DNA of 64,000 nucleotides from Pseudomonadota bacterium (GCA_027621405.1 JAQCBT010000004.1:124001-188000), one strand, 5' to 3'. Shown: positions 46,553 to 56,839, counted from the stretch's first letter. Made by a program: numbers and translations. Notes: generated from the sequence alone by a model not told the origin.

Positions 46553-48811
46553 AGAACGCAGCAGGCGATCCACACCGGCATTGTAGAGCGTCAGGTCCAC
46601 GGCACTGCGGATCATCTGCGCATCGTCCATCTGCAGCACCTGGTCCAACAGATCCTGCGCCGCTTCCAGGCTAACGCTACGGATAACCGACTTTACCTTC
46701 AACAGGTTCGCGGCGTTCATGGACAGGATGTCGAAGCCCATGGCCATGAGCAACACGGCCGCGCCAGGATCACCGGCCATCTCGCCACAGATACAGACCT
46801 GCTTGCCTTCATCCTGCGCTTCCTGCACCACGTGAAAGAGGGCCTGCAGCACCGCAGGATGGAAGGCGCTGTACAGGTTGGCGACCCGGGGATTGTTGCG
46901 GTCTACGGCCAACAGGTATTGGGTCAGGTCGTTGCTGCCCACGGACACGAAGTCCACCAGCCTGACCAGGGCACGAGTCTGGTAAACGGCGGCGGGTAGC
47001 TCGATCATCACTCCCACTGGAGGAAAGCGCACATTCATGCCTTCCTGTAACAGCTCCCGGTGGGCACGCTTGATCAACTGCATCGCAGAATTCACTTCGT
47101 TCACGTTGCTGATCATGGGCAACATGATCTGCAGATTCTCCAGGTCAATGCTGGCTCGCATCATGGCGCGAATCTGGGCCATGAAAATTTCCGGGTGGTC
47201 CAGGGTAACCCGAATGCCACGCCAACCGAGGAAGGGATTTTCTTCCTCGATGGGGAAATAAGACAGCGCCTTGTCCCCGCCCACATCGAGAGTGCGCATG
47301 GTGACCATGGCAGGCGAAAACGCTTCCAGTTGCTCTCGATAAATATTGGTCTGTTCCTGCTCGCTCGGGAAACGTTCACTCAACAGGAAAGGTACCTCGG
47401 TACGAAACAGACCAACGCCTTCGGCACCGTGTTCCAATGACTGGGCCACATCCGTTATCAGGCCGGTGTTTACCCAGAGATGAACGCGATGATTGTCGGT
47501 AGTTTCGCAGGGCAGACTGATGAGTTCCTGCAGTCCCGCTATGAACGCATCCTGTTCCTTGATGGTGGATTGATAGCGTTCCAGCACGGCCTCGGAGGGG
47601 TTGCCGATGAGTTCGCCCTTATAGCCATCGAGAATTACGTCCTTGCCATCCAATTGGCTGATGGGCAGATCCACCGCACCCATAACGGTTGGAATGCCCA
47701 TGGTGCGGGCGAGAATCGCGACGTGTGAGTTTCCTGAACCCTTGATTGAGATGATGCCCTTCAGCTTGTCTTTAGGCACCTCCGCCAGCATTGATGGGGT
47801 CAGCTCTTCACCGAGCAGTATCGTATCGTCGTAATATTCGGTCTCTTCCTGCTCGCCCTCTTGCAGGTAGAACAGCACACGGCTACACAGGTCCTTGATG
47901 TCGGCGGAACGCTCACTGAGATATTCATCCTGCATCAACTCAAAGCTGCGGACGTGTTCTCTGCCTACTGCGGCAAGCGCACCCTGTGCCCACAGACCGT
48001 TCCTGATTCTTGCTACAACTTCATTACCAAGGGCATCATCGTCCAGCATGTGCAGATAGACGTCGAAGATTTTTCGTTCCTCTTCAGCAACATGGCCCGC
48101 CAGTTTCTCGTGCAGTGAGCGCATGTCGTTCCGTACTTTCTCAAGGCTCTGCCTGAATAGTTCAATCTCGGCCTCCACATCCCTGGCCGGACGCATCGGT
48201 ACCTGGCGCAGGTCTGCCTTGGGAAACTTTACGACCACCCTGCCGATTGCCACGCCGGGTGCACCGGAAACGCCGGCAAATACAGTGTCAGAAATCTTGT
48301 GGCCTGATGGGCTTACACCCGCGGCGGCATCGGTCGCCTCGGCAGACGCGATCACACCGGCAAGCTGAGCCGAGAGCGTTATGAGAAAGGCTTCTTCGCT
48401 CTCGTCGAAGCGTCGGCATTCCTTGTTCTGAACGACCAGTACCCCCAACACGACGCGGTGGTGAATAATCGGTACGCCGAGGAAGGCATGGAATTCTTCC
48501 TCACCCGTTTCCTGCAGATAGTGGAAACTGGGGTGGAGGGAAGCATCTTCAAGGTTGATGGGTTCGGCATGTTTTGCTACCAGGCCTACCAGTCCCTCGC
48601 CGACTTCCAGGCTGACGTGGCCTACAGACTCCCGCTTGAGTCCTTCGGATGCCATCAATACATGACTGTTGAGGTCGTTATCGAGGAGGAATACGGAACA
48701 GACATGGGTGTTGAGAGCTTCACGAACACGACGCACGATGATATCCAGCGCATTCTGCAGATCCTGCGCTGAATTTACTTCCTGAACTATTCTACGAAGT
48801 TGTTCAATCAT
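46538..48811 (-). CDS. ptsP: Phosphoenolpyruvate-protein phosphotransferase PtsP (nitrogen PTS enzyme I)
   Basis: First enzyme of the nitrogen-related phosphotransferase system. The 757 residues comprise an N-terminal GAF domain (about residues 5-155), an HPr-binding enzyme I domain, the phospho-His segment GSGNSHVAILARTMGIPTV (about residue 360) and the PEP-binding barrel (GLFRTEVPFL, GVMIELPAAV, FVSVGSNDLTQYLLAVDRNN, active Cys in CICGEMAGDP). The length matches E. coli PtsP (748). rppH lies 183 bp upstream on the same strand, as in many relatives. Confidence 0.97.
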   Translation of the reverse strand: MIEQLRRIVQEVNSAQDLQNALDIIVRRVREALNTHVCSVFLLDNDLNSHVLMASEGLKRESVGHVSLEVGEGLVGLVAKHAEPINLEDASLHPSFHYLQETGEEEFHAFLGVPIIHHRVVLGVLVVQNKECRRFDESEEAFLITLSAQLAGVIASAEATDAAAGVSPSGHKISDTVFAGVSGAPGVAIGRVVVKFPKADLRQVPMRPARDVEAEIELFRQSLEKVRNDMRSLHEKLAGHVAEEERKIFDVYLHMLDDDALGNEVVARIRNGLWAQGALAAVGREHVRSFELMQDEYLSERSADIKDLCSRVLFYLQEGEQEETEYYDDTILLGEELTPSMLAEVPKDKLKGIISIKGSGNSHVAILARTMGIPTVMGAVDLPISQLDGKDVILDGYKGELIGNPSEAVLERYQSTIKEQDAFIAGLQELISLPCETTDNHRVHLWVNTGLITDVAQSLEHGAEGVGLFRTEVPFLLSERFPSEQEQTNIYREQLEAFSPAMVTMRTLDVGGDKALSYFPIEEENPFLGWRGIRVTLDHPEIFMAQIRAMMRASIDLENLQIMLPMISNVNEVNSAMQLIKRAHRELLQEGMNVRFPPVGVMIELPAAVYQTRALVRLVDFVSVGSNDLTQYLLAVDRNNPRVANLYSAFHPAVLQALFHVVQEAQDEGKQVCICGEMAGDPGAAVLLMAMGFDILSMNAANLLKVKSVIRSVSLEAAQDLLDQVLQMDDAQMIRSAVDLTLYNAGVDRLLRSSRTN

Positions 48812-48994
48812 GCCCTGATAGTCTTATCATGCAGACCAAAACCGATACATAGCAGCAATGTTATGTATTTCTTGCTTGAAGTCTCGGTGATTGGCGGATG
48901 AATGAACCAGTTGCTACTGGTTATTCGCTACTTTTATTCTAATTTACTTCTTTTTATATAATTCTTCCGACGCGTTGCTACGCTTGCTCCTGGT

Positions 48995-49483
48995 CTATCG
49001 CGCGTTCAGGTATTTATTCAGCGGGTCCTGCAACTCTTCCAGAGCACGCCGATAGACATCCCGTTTGAATTCTATGACCTGTTCCAGAGGGTACCAGTAG
49101 TTTACCCAGCGCCAGTCATCAAATTCCGGTTCTCCGGATTTGTCCAACTGGATTTGCTCCTCTGCAGACTCGAGGCTCAACAGGAACCATTTTTGTTTTT
49201 GGCCGATACACAGCGGATCCTGTTTGAAACGAATGAAGTTCTTCGGCAAGCGGTAGTGCAACCAGTCATCTGTTCTGTGCAGTATCCTGACATCACTCTC
49301 CGAGAGCCCAACTTCCTCATCCAGTTCCCGGTAGAGAGCCTGTTCAAGAGATTCTTCCTCCTTGATGCCGCCCTGGGGAAACTGCCACGCACTCTGGCCA
49401 ATACGCTTGGCCCATAGCAACTGGCCAAGCTTATTGCAGATTACAATTCCCACATTGGGGCGAAAGCCTTCGGCGTCGATCAT
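48995..49483 (-). CDS. rppH: RNA pyrophosphohydrolase RppH
   Basis: Nudix enzyme that removes pyrophosphate from mRNA 5' ends and starts decay. The 162 residues have the family start [55 protein letters not shown] (Nudix box, about residues 36-58) and [14 protein letters not shown]. The ATG at 49483 is the family start; an upstream one adds 11 residues without support. It precedes ptsP on the same strand. Confidence 0.97.
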   Translation of the reverse strand: MIDAEGFRPNVGIVICNKLGQLLWAKRIGQSAWQFPQGGIKEEESLEQALYRELDEEVGLSESDVRILHRTDDWLHYRLPKNFIRFKQDPLCIGQKQKWFLLSLESAEEQIQLDKSGEPEFDDWRWVNYWYPLEQVIEFKRDVYRRALEELQDPLNKYLNAR

Positions 49484-49718
49484 TACTGCTTCTCTTCTAC
49501 CACGGGTCTTAGACACATGTTCCGGCTTATTGTTTCACACCCTTTCGGCCTCGATCAATGAAAAACTGGCTGATTCACATCAACAAATTCAATAGTTTCA
49601 ATAGCTTATATCGAGCAGTAAGGCAAGGCCCGGGGTGAAAATCGAGCGAAACATCATCAAAGCCCGGGATGCTGGGGGTATAATGGCGATCCGTCCATAA
49701 CACCAGAACCGCTGACCC

Positions 49719-50387
49719 ATGCCTGCAAGACTCGCCCTGTTTGACCTCGACAATACCCTGCTGGCCGGGGATAGCGATCATGCCTGGGGGGAATTCCTCA
49801 TCGCCGAGAAACTGGTAGACGGAGAGGCTCATCGCGCACGCAACGATCAGTTCTATGCTGACTATGAGAAGGGCGAGCTTGATATCCACGCCTACGTGAA
49901 ATTTACCCTCGATCCCATACTTGCCTGCACGGCCACAGAGCGAAAACGCCTGCACGATAAATTCATGCAGCTCTCGGTTTTACCTATGATGCAGGAGAAG
50001 GCGAAGGCGCTGCTAGGCAAGCATCAGCGACAGGGGGATCGTTGCCTGATCATCACTGCCACCAATGCCTTCATTACCACCCCTATCGCGCACTTCCTCG
50101 GAGTCGACACATTGCTGGCTACCGAGTTGGAAACCCTCGATGGCAGGCTAACTGGCAAGATTGCCGGCACGCCCTGTTACCAGGAAGGCAAGGTATCGAG
50201 GCTACAGGAATGGATTGCCGCCCAGGAGACGGGTTTCTCCATGAGCGATGCCTGCTTCTATAGTGACTCCATTAATGATCTGCCGCTGCTGGAACGAGTG
50301 GCTGATCCGGTGGCCGTAGATCCCGACGAACGACTGGCGGAAGTGGCCAGGGAACGAAACTGGCCCTGTATAAGTCTGCGATCATGA
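49719..50387 (+). CDS. HAD-IB family phosphatase
   Basis: A 222-residue HAD hydrolase of the SerB-like IB subclass. Motif I is LALFDLDNTLLAGDSDHAW (nucleophile Asp about residue 9), motif II IITATNAF, and motif III DACFYSDSINDLPLLERV. It has a small helical cap. Similar proteins next to rppH in pseudomonads are annotated as histidinol or phosphoserine phosphatases without proof. The 3' end overlaps the imelysin gene by 4 nt (ATGA), so the two are coupled. Confidence 0.9.
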   Translation: MPARLALFDLDNTLLAGDSDHAWGEFLIAEKLVDGEAHRARNDQFYADYEKGELDIHAYVKFTLDPILACTATERKRLHDKFMQLSVLPMMQEKAKALLGKHQRQGDRCLIITATNAFITTPIAHFLGVDTLLATELETLDGRLTGKIAGTPCYQEGKVSRLQEWIAAQETGFSMSDACFYSDSINDLPLLERVADPVAVDPDERLAEVARERNWPCISLRS

Positions 50388-51637
50388 AAAGCCGGCTCTT
50401 GATTTCATTCATCCTCCTGCTCAGCCTCGCCGCCTGTGACGACTCCCCTGCGCCACAGGTAGCGACCACCTTAGACGAGGTCATGGTTGAAGAAATTGAA
50501 CCCCTGGCAGCGGAATTGGAAATCGCTATCCGGGAGTTGATGGGTGTCTATCTCAACCGCATCGATGTCGATCTGGCCGATGCCAGCAATAATTTCCAGT
50601 TATTCAGTGCGGAGGTTGAGACTTTCCTGCAAGAACCGTCGGAAGAGCGGCTCAATGCCCTGCGCGACTCCTGGCTGGAGGTTCACAACAGTTACGAGGC
50701 AACGGCGATACACCGATTCTTCGCCGACGAAGTGCTGGATGAGCAGCAGGCGCTGATCCTGTTCGATTTGCAGTATCAACTGGATCACTGGCCCATCTTG
50801 CCAGGTTATATCGACTATGTGGGCGACTATCCAGAGAGTGGCATCGTCAATGACATGACCGTACCCCTGGAAACGGTAGTACTGCGCGAGAAGCATGGTG
50901 AGTTTGATATAAGCGAAGCCAGTACCGGCTTTCATGTTCTGGAATTCATGTTGTGGGGGGAGAATGGAGACGGTTCCGGATTACGCCCGTACTCGGATTA
51001 CTTGGCTGCCACCACGCTGAGCGCACAACAAAGAGCGGACGGTCTGCAATTGTTCGAGCTTTCCCCCAACCGCCGTCGCGATTTCCTGACGCTCAATGCT
51101 GCTCTTCTGGAAGATGATTTTCAGGCCCTGGTTAACGCGTGGTCTGCTAACAGCGTGAATTACCGCGCCAGGATCGACACGACGCGTGCAGAACAGCTAC
51201 TCATGGATTTGCTGAACGCCATTACCGGTATGTTCTCCGATGAGTTGATGGTGCGAACACTTTATCCCATGCTCAACGGCGAGTTCGATGAGAGTCTGCC
51301 AGCGATTTACAGTGACAGTTCTCCGGCCACGGTATCGGCACAACTGGCGGGACTCGAGAACCTGCTGCAGGAGCCGGCGAGAGAGGACGGCGTGAATCTG
51401 GATACCGTGCTGTCTGCCCTGTCTGAAGATTTCGAGGAATTCTTTTACCAGAACTTCGACGCCAGCAAGGAGTGCCTGGTGGTCTTGTATGCCACGGAGC
51501 AGGCGCCACAGACGGCACAGCAGTCGGCGGACCTGGAGTTCAAGGTTGTGGAATGCATCAATTTACTCACCAACATGATTGACTATCTCGAGCAGATCAA
51601 ACGTGATCTCATCCTCAAGTTAGGCGCTATTGCGTAG
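50384..51637 (+). CDS. Imelysin-like lipoprotein (peptidase M75 family)
   Basis: A 417-residue exported lipoprotein: signal MKSRLLISFILLLSLAAC with lipobox LAAC, then two helical imelysin domains. The M75 signature GFHVLEFMLWG (GxHxxE, about residue 183) is intact. Family members (IrpA, algal-p7, EfeO-related) occur in iron uptake and heme-linked clusters; peptidase activity is doubtful. No ferrous transporter or cytochrome peroxidase is beside it. It overlaps the convergent gcvR by 11 nt. Confidence 0.88.
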   Translation: MKSRLLISFILLLSLAACDDSPAPQVATTLDEVMVEEIEPLAAELEIAIRELMGVYLNRIDVDLADASNNFQLFSAEVETFLQEPSEERLNALRDSWLEVHNSYEATAIHRFFADEVLDEQQALILFDLQYQLDHWPILPGYIDYVGDYPESGIVNDMTVPLETVVLREKHGEFDISEASTGFHVLEFMLWGENGDGSGLRPYSDYLAATTLSAQQRADGLQLFELSPNRRRDFLTLNAALLEDDFQALVNAWSANSVNYRARIDTTRAEQLLMDLLNAITGMFSDELMVRTLYPMLNGEFDESLPAIYSDSSPATVSAQLAGLENLLQEPAREDGVNLDTVLSALSEDFEEFFYQNFDASKECLVVLYATEQAPQTAQQSADLEFKVVECINLLTNMIDYLEQIKRDLILKLGAIA

Positions 51638-52151
51638 CTTCCTCGATCCTGATCTCGACAATCAGGTCATCTGCCAGTCTTTCCAATTCTTCCTGCAACA
51701 CATCCAGCGCCAGATCCCTCGGTACTTTCAAGGTAGCCCGGGTGCGAAACAGCAGGTCGCTGGACATGGGCGCGGGAGAGCATTCGGTATTGAGTTGTTC
51801 CACGTTCACCGACAGCAGCGCCAGGGCGTGGGAGATCTCGCGCACGATGCCGGGTCGGTCGTTACCGACCAGATTCAGGCGTACGGTACGGGGCGGTTCA
51901 GACGACTCCAGAGTGTTGGCCTGCTCGATGACCAGACGCAAATCGTCCGACAGTTTCTGCAGTTCCGCGACCAGTGCGTTGCTCTGTTCACTTGCCACAC
52001 TCACCCTAAGGATACCGGCAAACTTGCCGGCTAGCTGAGACATGCTGCTTTCTTCCCAGTTGCCGCCGTTGTCGGCGATTACCCGGGACAGGGATTCAAC
52101 CAGTCCAGGCTTGTCGTCGCCTATTACTGTCAGTACCAGGTTAGTCTGCAT
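51627..52151 (-). CDS. gcvR: Glycine cleavage system regulator GcvR-like (two ACT domains)
   Basis: A 174-residue protein with two ACT domains: LVLTVIGDDKPGLVESLSRVIADNGGNWEESSMSQLAGKFAGIL (about residues 3-46) and VRLNLVGNDRPGIVREISHALALLSVNVEQLNTE (about residues 90-123). GcvR antagonises GcvA in E. coli, though this family is broader. The ATG at 52151 gives the family start; the longer frame to 52229 overlaps polB and lacks support. The gene is 19 bp downstream of polB. Confidence 0.88.
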   Translation of the reverse strand: MQTNLVLTVIGDDKPGLVESLSRVIADNGGNWEESSMSQLAGKFAGILRVSVASEQSNALVAELQKLSDDLRLVIEQANTLESSEPPRTVRLNLVGNDRPGIVREISHALALLSVNVEQLNTECSPAPMSSDLLFRTRATLKVPRDLALDVLQEELERLADDLIVEIRIEEATQ

Positions 52152-52170
52152 AATGCTCCTTTGCTCCTCA

Positions 52171-54564
52171 CTAAAATAATCCGATCTGCCGATCCAGCAA
52201 CTTGTCCATGGAAGTTGCATGGAAGACAAGTATTGAATCGGCTATGGGCGCCAGTTGTTTATCGATATAGAAATCGTAATCGATTGGCGATGTCCGATAC
52301 TGCCGCGGTTCCGGCCCCGCCGTGGTCATGATGTATTCAACCCAGCCACCGGAATCATACAGGCTTGGGAGATTCCTTTCCCGCCGAATTTCCTCGGCCT
52401 TGCGGGCGGCCTGCACGTGGGGAGGTACGTTCTTCACGTAGTCTGCCAGCTTGCGGCGCAGGCGTTTGCGTAAGACCAGCTCGGCTTCGTATCGCTTGTC
52501 CTGAATATTCAGTACCAGATCCTTGATGTAGTCCTTGTAGGGCTGTCCCTCGAACACCTTGCGATACAACACCTGCTGGAATTCCCGCGCCAACGGCGAC
52601 CAGTCACTGCGCACTGTCTCCAGTCCCTTGAACATCATGCTGCCGTCGGCGAGCATACCGGCGTAGCGTTTCTTGCTGCCGGTATCGGCACCTCGGACTG
52701 TGGGCATCAGGAATTTGGTGAAATGGGTTTCGAATTCCATTTCCAGGAAACTCTCTACTCCGTATTGCGCTTGCAGTGAATCTTTCAACCAGGCATTGAT
52801 GTCTACCGCCAGTCTGTTACCGATGGCTTGCGCCGCATCGGTGTTTGATTCTCCCAGCAGCACGAATACTGAATCCGTATCGCCGTAGATTACCTGGTAG
52901 CCCTGTTCCTCGATGAAATCCTTGCTGCGAATAATGATGTCGTGACCGCGACGGGTGATGGAACTCACCAGACGCGAATCGAGAAAGCGACATCCCGAGG
53001 TGCCCAGCACACCATAGAAAGAATTCATGATGATCTTGATGGCCTGGGACAATACCTTGTTCCTGTCGGCCTTGGCCCTGTCACGCGCCCGCCACAGGGT
53101 TTCGATCAGTTCCGGAAGAATGACCTCATGGCGGGAAAACTTGCCGCCCTCATAGCCGGGGATCGCATTTTCCTCTTCGAGCCCGACAACCAGGGCCAGT
53201 GGGTCCACGTTGAATGTACGAATGATGCTTGGGTACAGACTCTTGAAGTCCAGCACGATCACGTTGTCGTGTATTCCGGGTATCGATTGCATCACATAGC
53301 CGCCGGGACTGACGTTGCTGGCCTGCAGTTGTTCCAGTGCCGGGGCCACATAGCCGTGCCGATGCAGCCTGGGCAAGTAGAGGAAGTCCAGGGCGGCGAC
53401 CGAACCACCATAGCGATCAAACTCCAGCCCGGTGAGCTTGCTGCGCTCGATAGCAAAGCCCAGCAGATTTTCCTGCGCGAAGATATCCCATACCAGGCGA
53501 CAGTCTTCCAGGTTGTAGCGAGCGAGTGCTGGTTTATCCTCCCTGAACAGCATGCTGATTTCCTCACCGCGCTGATCCACGTCATCCACCAGTTTCCCCC
53601 GGCCTAACAAGGCCTGAGCCACATATTCCAGGGAGAAGTTTTCAAACACGTAGGTGGCTGAACGCATCAGTTCGATACCATCGAGTATTACCCGACCGGG
53701 AATCAGGGCGTAGTACCTGTCCTGATTGTCGCGCGCCTGCCGCCAGCTTATGGCCGAACCGTCACGACCTATGTTGAGATCGAGGGCATAACGATCGGCA
53801 AAATTCTGCAGGCAGCGAAAATCGAAGTTCACTATGGTCCAGCCTATCAGCACGTCCGGGTCCAGTTCTCGCATCGCGGCTACGAATGCCACCAGCAATT
53901 CTTTCTCACCTGCGTAGTAGCGTAGTTCGATGTCCTCGGATTGCAGTAGTTGCTTCGCCGTTGCATCCTCCTCACCAACCATCATCACTCGGGACAATGA
54001 CTCGGAGTAGAGAGCGATGGAATAGAGCTGTTGCGCCTGATAGTCGGTCTCGATATCGAGGGAGATGGCTTGCAGTGCGGGGTGAAAATCTCCCGGCCTG
54101 AAGCGGCCGTTCAGCATCAGCTTGTAGCTGCCATTGTTTCCACCTTCATCAACGATCGTGCCATTGAGCCGGGTAGCACCGGTGACGAAGCGTTCCATCA
54201 GGAAGCGGTCGGTGGGCTTGATATCTGCTTCCAGTAAATAAGTCTGCTGCCTGGCCAATCGATCACGGGCTGCGAACAGGGTTCGCTGGCTGCTAAAGTA
54301 GATTGCCGACACAGGCTCGCCGGAAAAGTTCTTTAATTCTGTTTCAGCGACTCGCCAAGCAGTCAATCCACGCAGGCTAGTCTGCAGCTCAGCCGTATAT
54401 TTACTCGGCAGGAAACATACCGCTTCCTGGCGACTGACTCGCACGCACAGCGGCTTGCCCTCAGTCGCTAGCCAGAAGGTGAGTAGAATTCCGGAGGATG
54501 TTTCTGCCCACTGTCGAGTGAGTATGAATCCCTCGACAGTGGCAGCAGGTTTTTCATCTGACAC
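52171..54564 (-). CDS. polB: DNA polymerase II
   Basis: B-family repair polymerase with proofreading; in E. coli it is SOS-induced. The 797 residues match E. coli PolB (783). Exonuclease motifs are SLDIETD, IGWTIVNFDF and ARYNLEDCRLVWDI; polymerase motifs are DFKSLYPSII (A), KIIMNSFYGVLGTSGCRF (B) and YGDTDSVFV (C). No obvious LexA box (CTG-N10-CAG with the right core) is visible just upstream. The upstream 86 bp separate it from the sulfite oxidase gene on the same strand. Confidence 0.97.
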   Translation of the reverse strand: MSDEKPAATVEGFILTRQWAETSSGILLTFWLATEGKPLCVRVSRQEAVCFLPSKYTAELQTSLRGLTAWRVAETELKNFSGEPVSAIYFSSQRTLFAARDRLARQQTYLLEADIKPTDRFLMERFVTGATRLNGTIVDEGGNNGSYKLMLNGRFRPGDFHPALQAISLDIETDYQAQQLYSIALYSESLSRVMMVGEEDATAKQLLQSEDIELRYYAGEKELLVAFVAAMRELDPDVLIGWTIVNFDFRCLQNFADRYALDLNIGRDGSAISWRQARDNQDRYYALIPGRVILDGIELMRSATYVFENFSLEYVAQALLGRGKLVDDVDQRGEEISMLFREDKPALARYNLEDCRLVWDIFAQENLLGFAIERSKLTGLEFDRYGGSVAALDFLYLPRLHRHGYVAPALEQLQASNVSPGGYVMQSIPGIHDNVIVLDFKSLYPSIIRTFNVDPLALVVGLEEENAIPGYEGGKFSRHEVILPELIETLWRARDRAKADRNKVLSQAIKIIMNSFYGVLGTSGCRFLDSRLVSSITRRGHDIIIRSKDFIEEQGYQVIYGDTDSVFVLLGESNTDAAQAIGNRLAVDINAWLKDSLQAQYGVESFLEMEFETHFTKFLMPTVRGADTGSKKRYAGMLADGSMMFKGLETVRSDWSPLAREFQQVLYRKVFEGQPYKDYIKDLVLNIQDKRYEAELVLRKRLRRKLADYVKNVPPHVQAARKAEEIRRERNLPSLYDSGGWVEYIMTTAGPEPRQYRTSPIDYDFYIDKQLAPIADSILVFHATSMDKLLDRQIGLF

Positions 54565-54650
54565 GAGCGCTAATCACACTCTGCGCACGGCGCCTTGCGG
54601 CAAGTTGAGACAGGCTCCGCAGAGCCGAAATTTAACGAGACAGGCAGTTC

Positions 54651-55802
54651 CTAGATACGAACCGTTCTCTGGAACTGACCAAAGTCTTCCCAGTAACTGA
54701 CCTTCTCGGGTAATTGATCAGGGGTTGCCTGCACATTACCGTTGATGTCGGTAACCCGGGAAACGAGTCGATGTTCACCCGGCGAAGGATTGTTCCAGTT
54801 CAGGCTGAACAGCTTCCACGAGTATTGGGTATTGTTTGGATTCATATCCGCTTGCTGCCAGGGTCCGTCATCGATCTTCACTTCGACGCTGCGCAGTGGA
54901 GTGCCATCGTTCAGAACGAAGCCATGAACCCTGTAGTTTCCACCGAGCTCGGTCACACGAGTGATAGCAGACTTGAGGTTCATGGTAGTAACGGAGTTTT
55001 CAACCCAGCGCTCCACACCACCTACTTCCTCGCGTTTCAAGGTCACGTAGTCACGGCCCATGAAACGACCCATGTAACGTGTGTTTTGTACGTGAATCTG
55101 GTTGAGCCACTTGACGTTGGCAACGCCGTACCAGCCCGGAACTACAAGACGGAGTGGCTTGCCGTGATAGTGTGGCAACGGTTCACCATTCATCTCGAAT
55201 GCCAGCATGTTCTCATCTCGCATGGCATCGGGAATGGACAGGGAGCGGGCGAATGCTTTCTCTACTTCGCGGCCCCTGATCTCTTCTGTGGCGATATCTG
55301 AACCAAAGAACACGATCTCCTTCGCACCATCCTGGATACCGGCGCGCTCGAGAATGCGCTTCAGGGAAACTCCACGCCAGATGGCATTACCAATCAGACC
55401 GTGGAACAGGCGCTGGCTGTTGCCGCCACACTCGAAGCCGACCTGCTGCTCCATGATCTGCTCATTCATCAGATCACGCAGGGAGAATTCCAGCTCATTG
55501 TCCACCATGCCGGTTACCCGAAGCCGCCAGGCATCGTTGTCGATCTCTGGCTGGCCGTAGTGCTGTACCAGGTAAAAGTCGTCGTTGTCCGTCAGGAATT
55601 CTGATATCTGTCGAGTGTCCTGCCAGTGAGTGCTATTGGGTCGCACCGGGTTTACCTGGAATGTATCGGGGACATCTGTGAATGGGACTATGCGCTCTCC
55701 CTGGGCCAGGGTGGGCATAACGAGTCCAGGCACAGTGGCAACACCTGCGGCCAGAATGCCTCCCTTCAAAACCTTGCGTCGACTTGTATCTTCAGGATTC
55801 AT
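54651..55802 (-). CDS. Sulfite oxidase/dehydrogenase SorA/SoxC-like molybdoenzyme
   Basis: A periplasmic molybdenum-cofactor protein of 383 residues. A Tat-type signal (SRRKVLKGG, then a hydrophobic stretch to about residue 34) leads to the oxidoreductase domain with the Mo-ligand cysteine in FECGGNSQRLF (about residue 123), followed by KPLRLVVPGWYGVANVKWL and a C-terminal dimerisation domain (about residues 270-375). SorA normally passes electrons to a cytochrome SorB, which is absent here; SoxC would need SoxD, also absent. The electron acceptor is thus unknown. Confidence 0.88.
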   Translation of the reverse strand: MNPEDTSRRKVLKGGILAAGVATVPGLVMPTLAQGERIVPFTDVPDTFQVNPVRPNSTHWQDTRQISEFLTDNDDFYLVQHYGQPEIDNDAWRLRVTGMVDNELEFSLRDLMNEQIMEQQVGFECGGNSQRLFHGLIGNAIWRGVSLKRILERAGIQDGAKEIVFFGSDIATEEIRGREVEKAFARSLSIPDAMRDENMLAFEMNGEPLPHYHGKPLRLVVPGWYGVANVKWLNQIHVQNTRYMGRFMGRDYVTLKREEVGGVERWVENSVTTMNLKSAITRVTELGGNYRVHGFVLNDGTPLRSVEVKIDDGPWQQADMNPNNTQYSWKLFSLNWNNPSPGEHRLVSRVTDINGNVQATPDQLPEKVSYWEDFGQFQRTVRI

Positions 55803-55937
55803 GGTCTTCTCTCTCGCTTCTTTATCTATTCTGTCAGTTAATGGTTCTTGTAGTTAGTAACCGCACCGCGTGGCTTGCGAATCCCAGTACCTTACCACAG
55901 TCCTTTCGGTATTAGGCAGGGCAAGAATGCGCGTAGC

Positions 55938-56186
55938 TCAGGACAGGGAATCGATCTCCTCAGACAGGCGAAAATCCCTGGAAGTAACGATGGACTCCAG
56001 TGTCTGAACCCGTTTCTCGAGTTTCTCGATAATGGTCCGCAATTCCTCATTCTCAACTTCGAAGTGGGAGCCCTGGCGTTCGTTGAGGAGCCGTAGCTGC
56101 TTGGTCTTGTGGCTCATATAAGTGCTGAAGGCGACAAAGCCAAAGACAATGGCGACTATTAGCACAGGCACTAATTCTTCGGTCAT
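55938..56186 (-). CDS. PspB-like small membrane protein
   Basis: An 82-residue protein with one N-terminal membrane helix (about residues 5-25), a basic stop-transfer region and an amphipathic C-terminal coiled coil (EELRTIIEKLEKRVQTLESIV). The KRVQTLESIV ending and the topology resemble PspB, which with PspC senses envelope stress. No pspA or pspC is adjacent, so PspB is a resemblance, not an assignment. 135 bp of non-coding sequence separate it from the sulfite oxidase gene. Confidence 0.65.
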   Translation of the reverse strand: MTEELVPVLIVAIVFGFVAFSTYMSHKTKQLRLLNERQGSHFEVENEELRTIIEKLEKRVQTLESIVTSRDFRLSEEIDSLS

Positions 56187-56380
56187 GGGCTACCTCTGGC
56201 CGTTTATTGCTGCCGGACTAGCGAATAGCGACGCCCGGTTGAAGCTGCTATTGTGAACCCTATGGACGCCGTATGTCACCGGTATCTACCAATTATGTCT
56301 ATTATTCGTGCACGCGCCGGTTGGCAAATCCGCCCTCGCAAGTATTTTTGTGCGCCAGCAACTGATACGGAATCCGCAAG

Positions 56381-56839
56381 ATGACAGGCCCGGTTAAGAA
56401 GATGCTCAGCGTGGAATATGGCCCGGCCACCGGTGGCCGTATGCAGATCTGGCACTGGCTGTGCAGCTTCCGCAATTGGCCGGAGATAGTCACTAATCTG
56501 CAAGCGGTTGAGCAACTCGATGAGGGAGCGCCGGGGCGTGGAACGACTTTACGACTGCAATGGCCGGGTTCAACCCAACTCTGGGTTGTCAGCCACTGGC
56601 ACCCGGGTCAGCAGTTGGATCTGCTGCGCAAGGGTGCGACGGGTCGCCGTGCCTATCGAATAGCCATCGAAGAATCCGGTGATCCCGGTTACTACCGCCT
56701 CGTCGTGTATTCCCAGGTCGAGTATGAAGGATTCTGGAGTTTCCTCGGCCCCCTGTTCACCGCCATTGAGAGCAAGCGGGCACACAGCTGGTTGCAGCAG
56801 CTACTAGCGGGCCTCTCAAGCCTGCATGCCCAGATCTAG
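56381..56839 (+). CDS. SRPBCC-like protein (polyketide cyclase/dehydrase fold)
   Basis: A 152-residue protein whose pattern fits the START/SRPBCC fold: IWHWLCSFRNWPEIVTNLQAVEQLDEGAPGRGTTLRLQWPGSTQLWVVSHWHPGQQLDLL and a C-terminal helix. These proteins bind small hydrophobic ligands. The assignment rests on overall pattern only. It is preceded by 194 bp of non-coding sequence and followed by 233 bp before the cyclase-like gene on the same strand; neither interval holds a gene I can support. Confidence 0.6.
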   Translation: MTGPVKKMLSVEYGPATGGRMQIWHWLCSFRNWPEIVTNLQAVEQLDEGAPGRGTTLRLQWPGSTQLWVVSHWHPGQQLDLLRKGATGRRAYRIAIEESGDPGYYRLVVYSQVEYEGFWSFLGPLFTAIESKRAHSWLQQLLAGLSSLHAQI

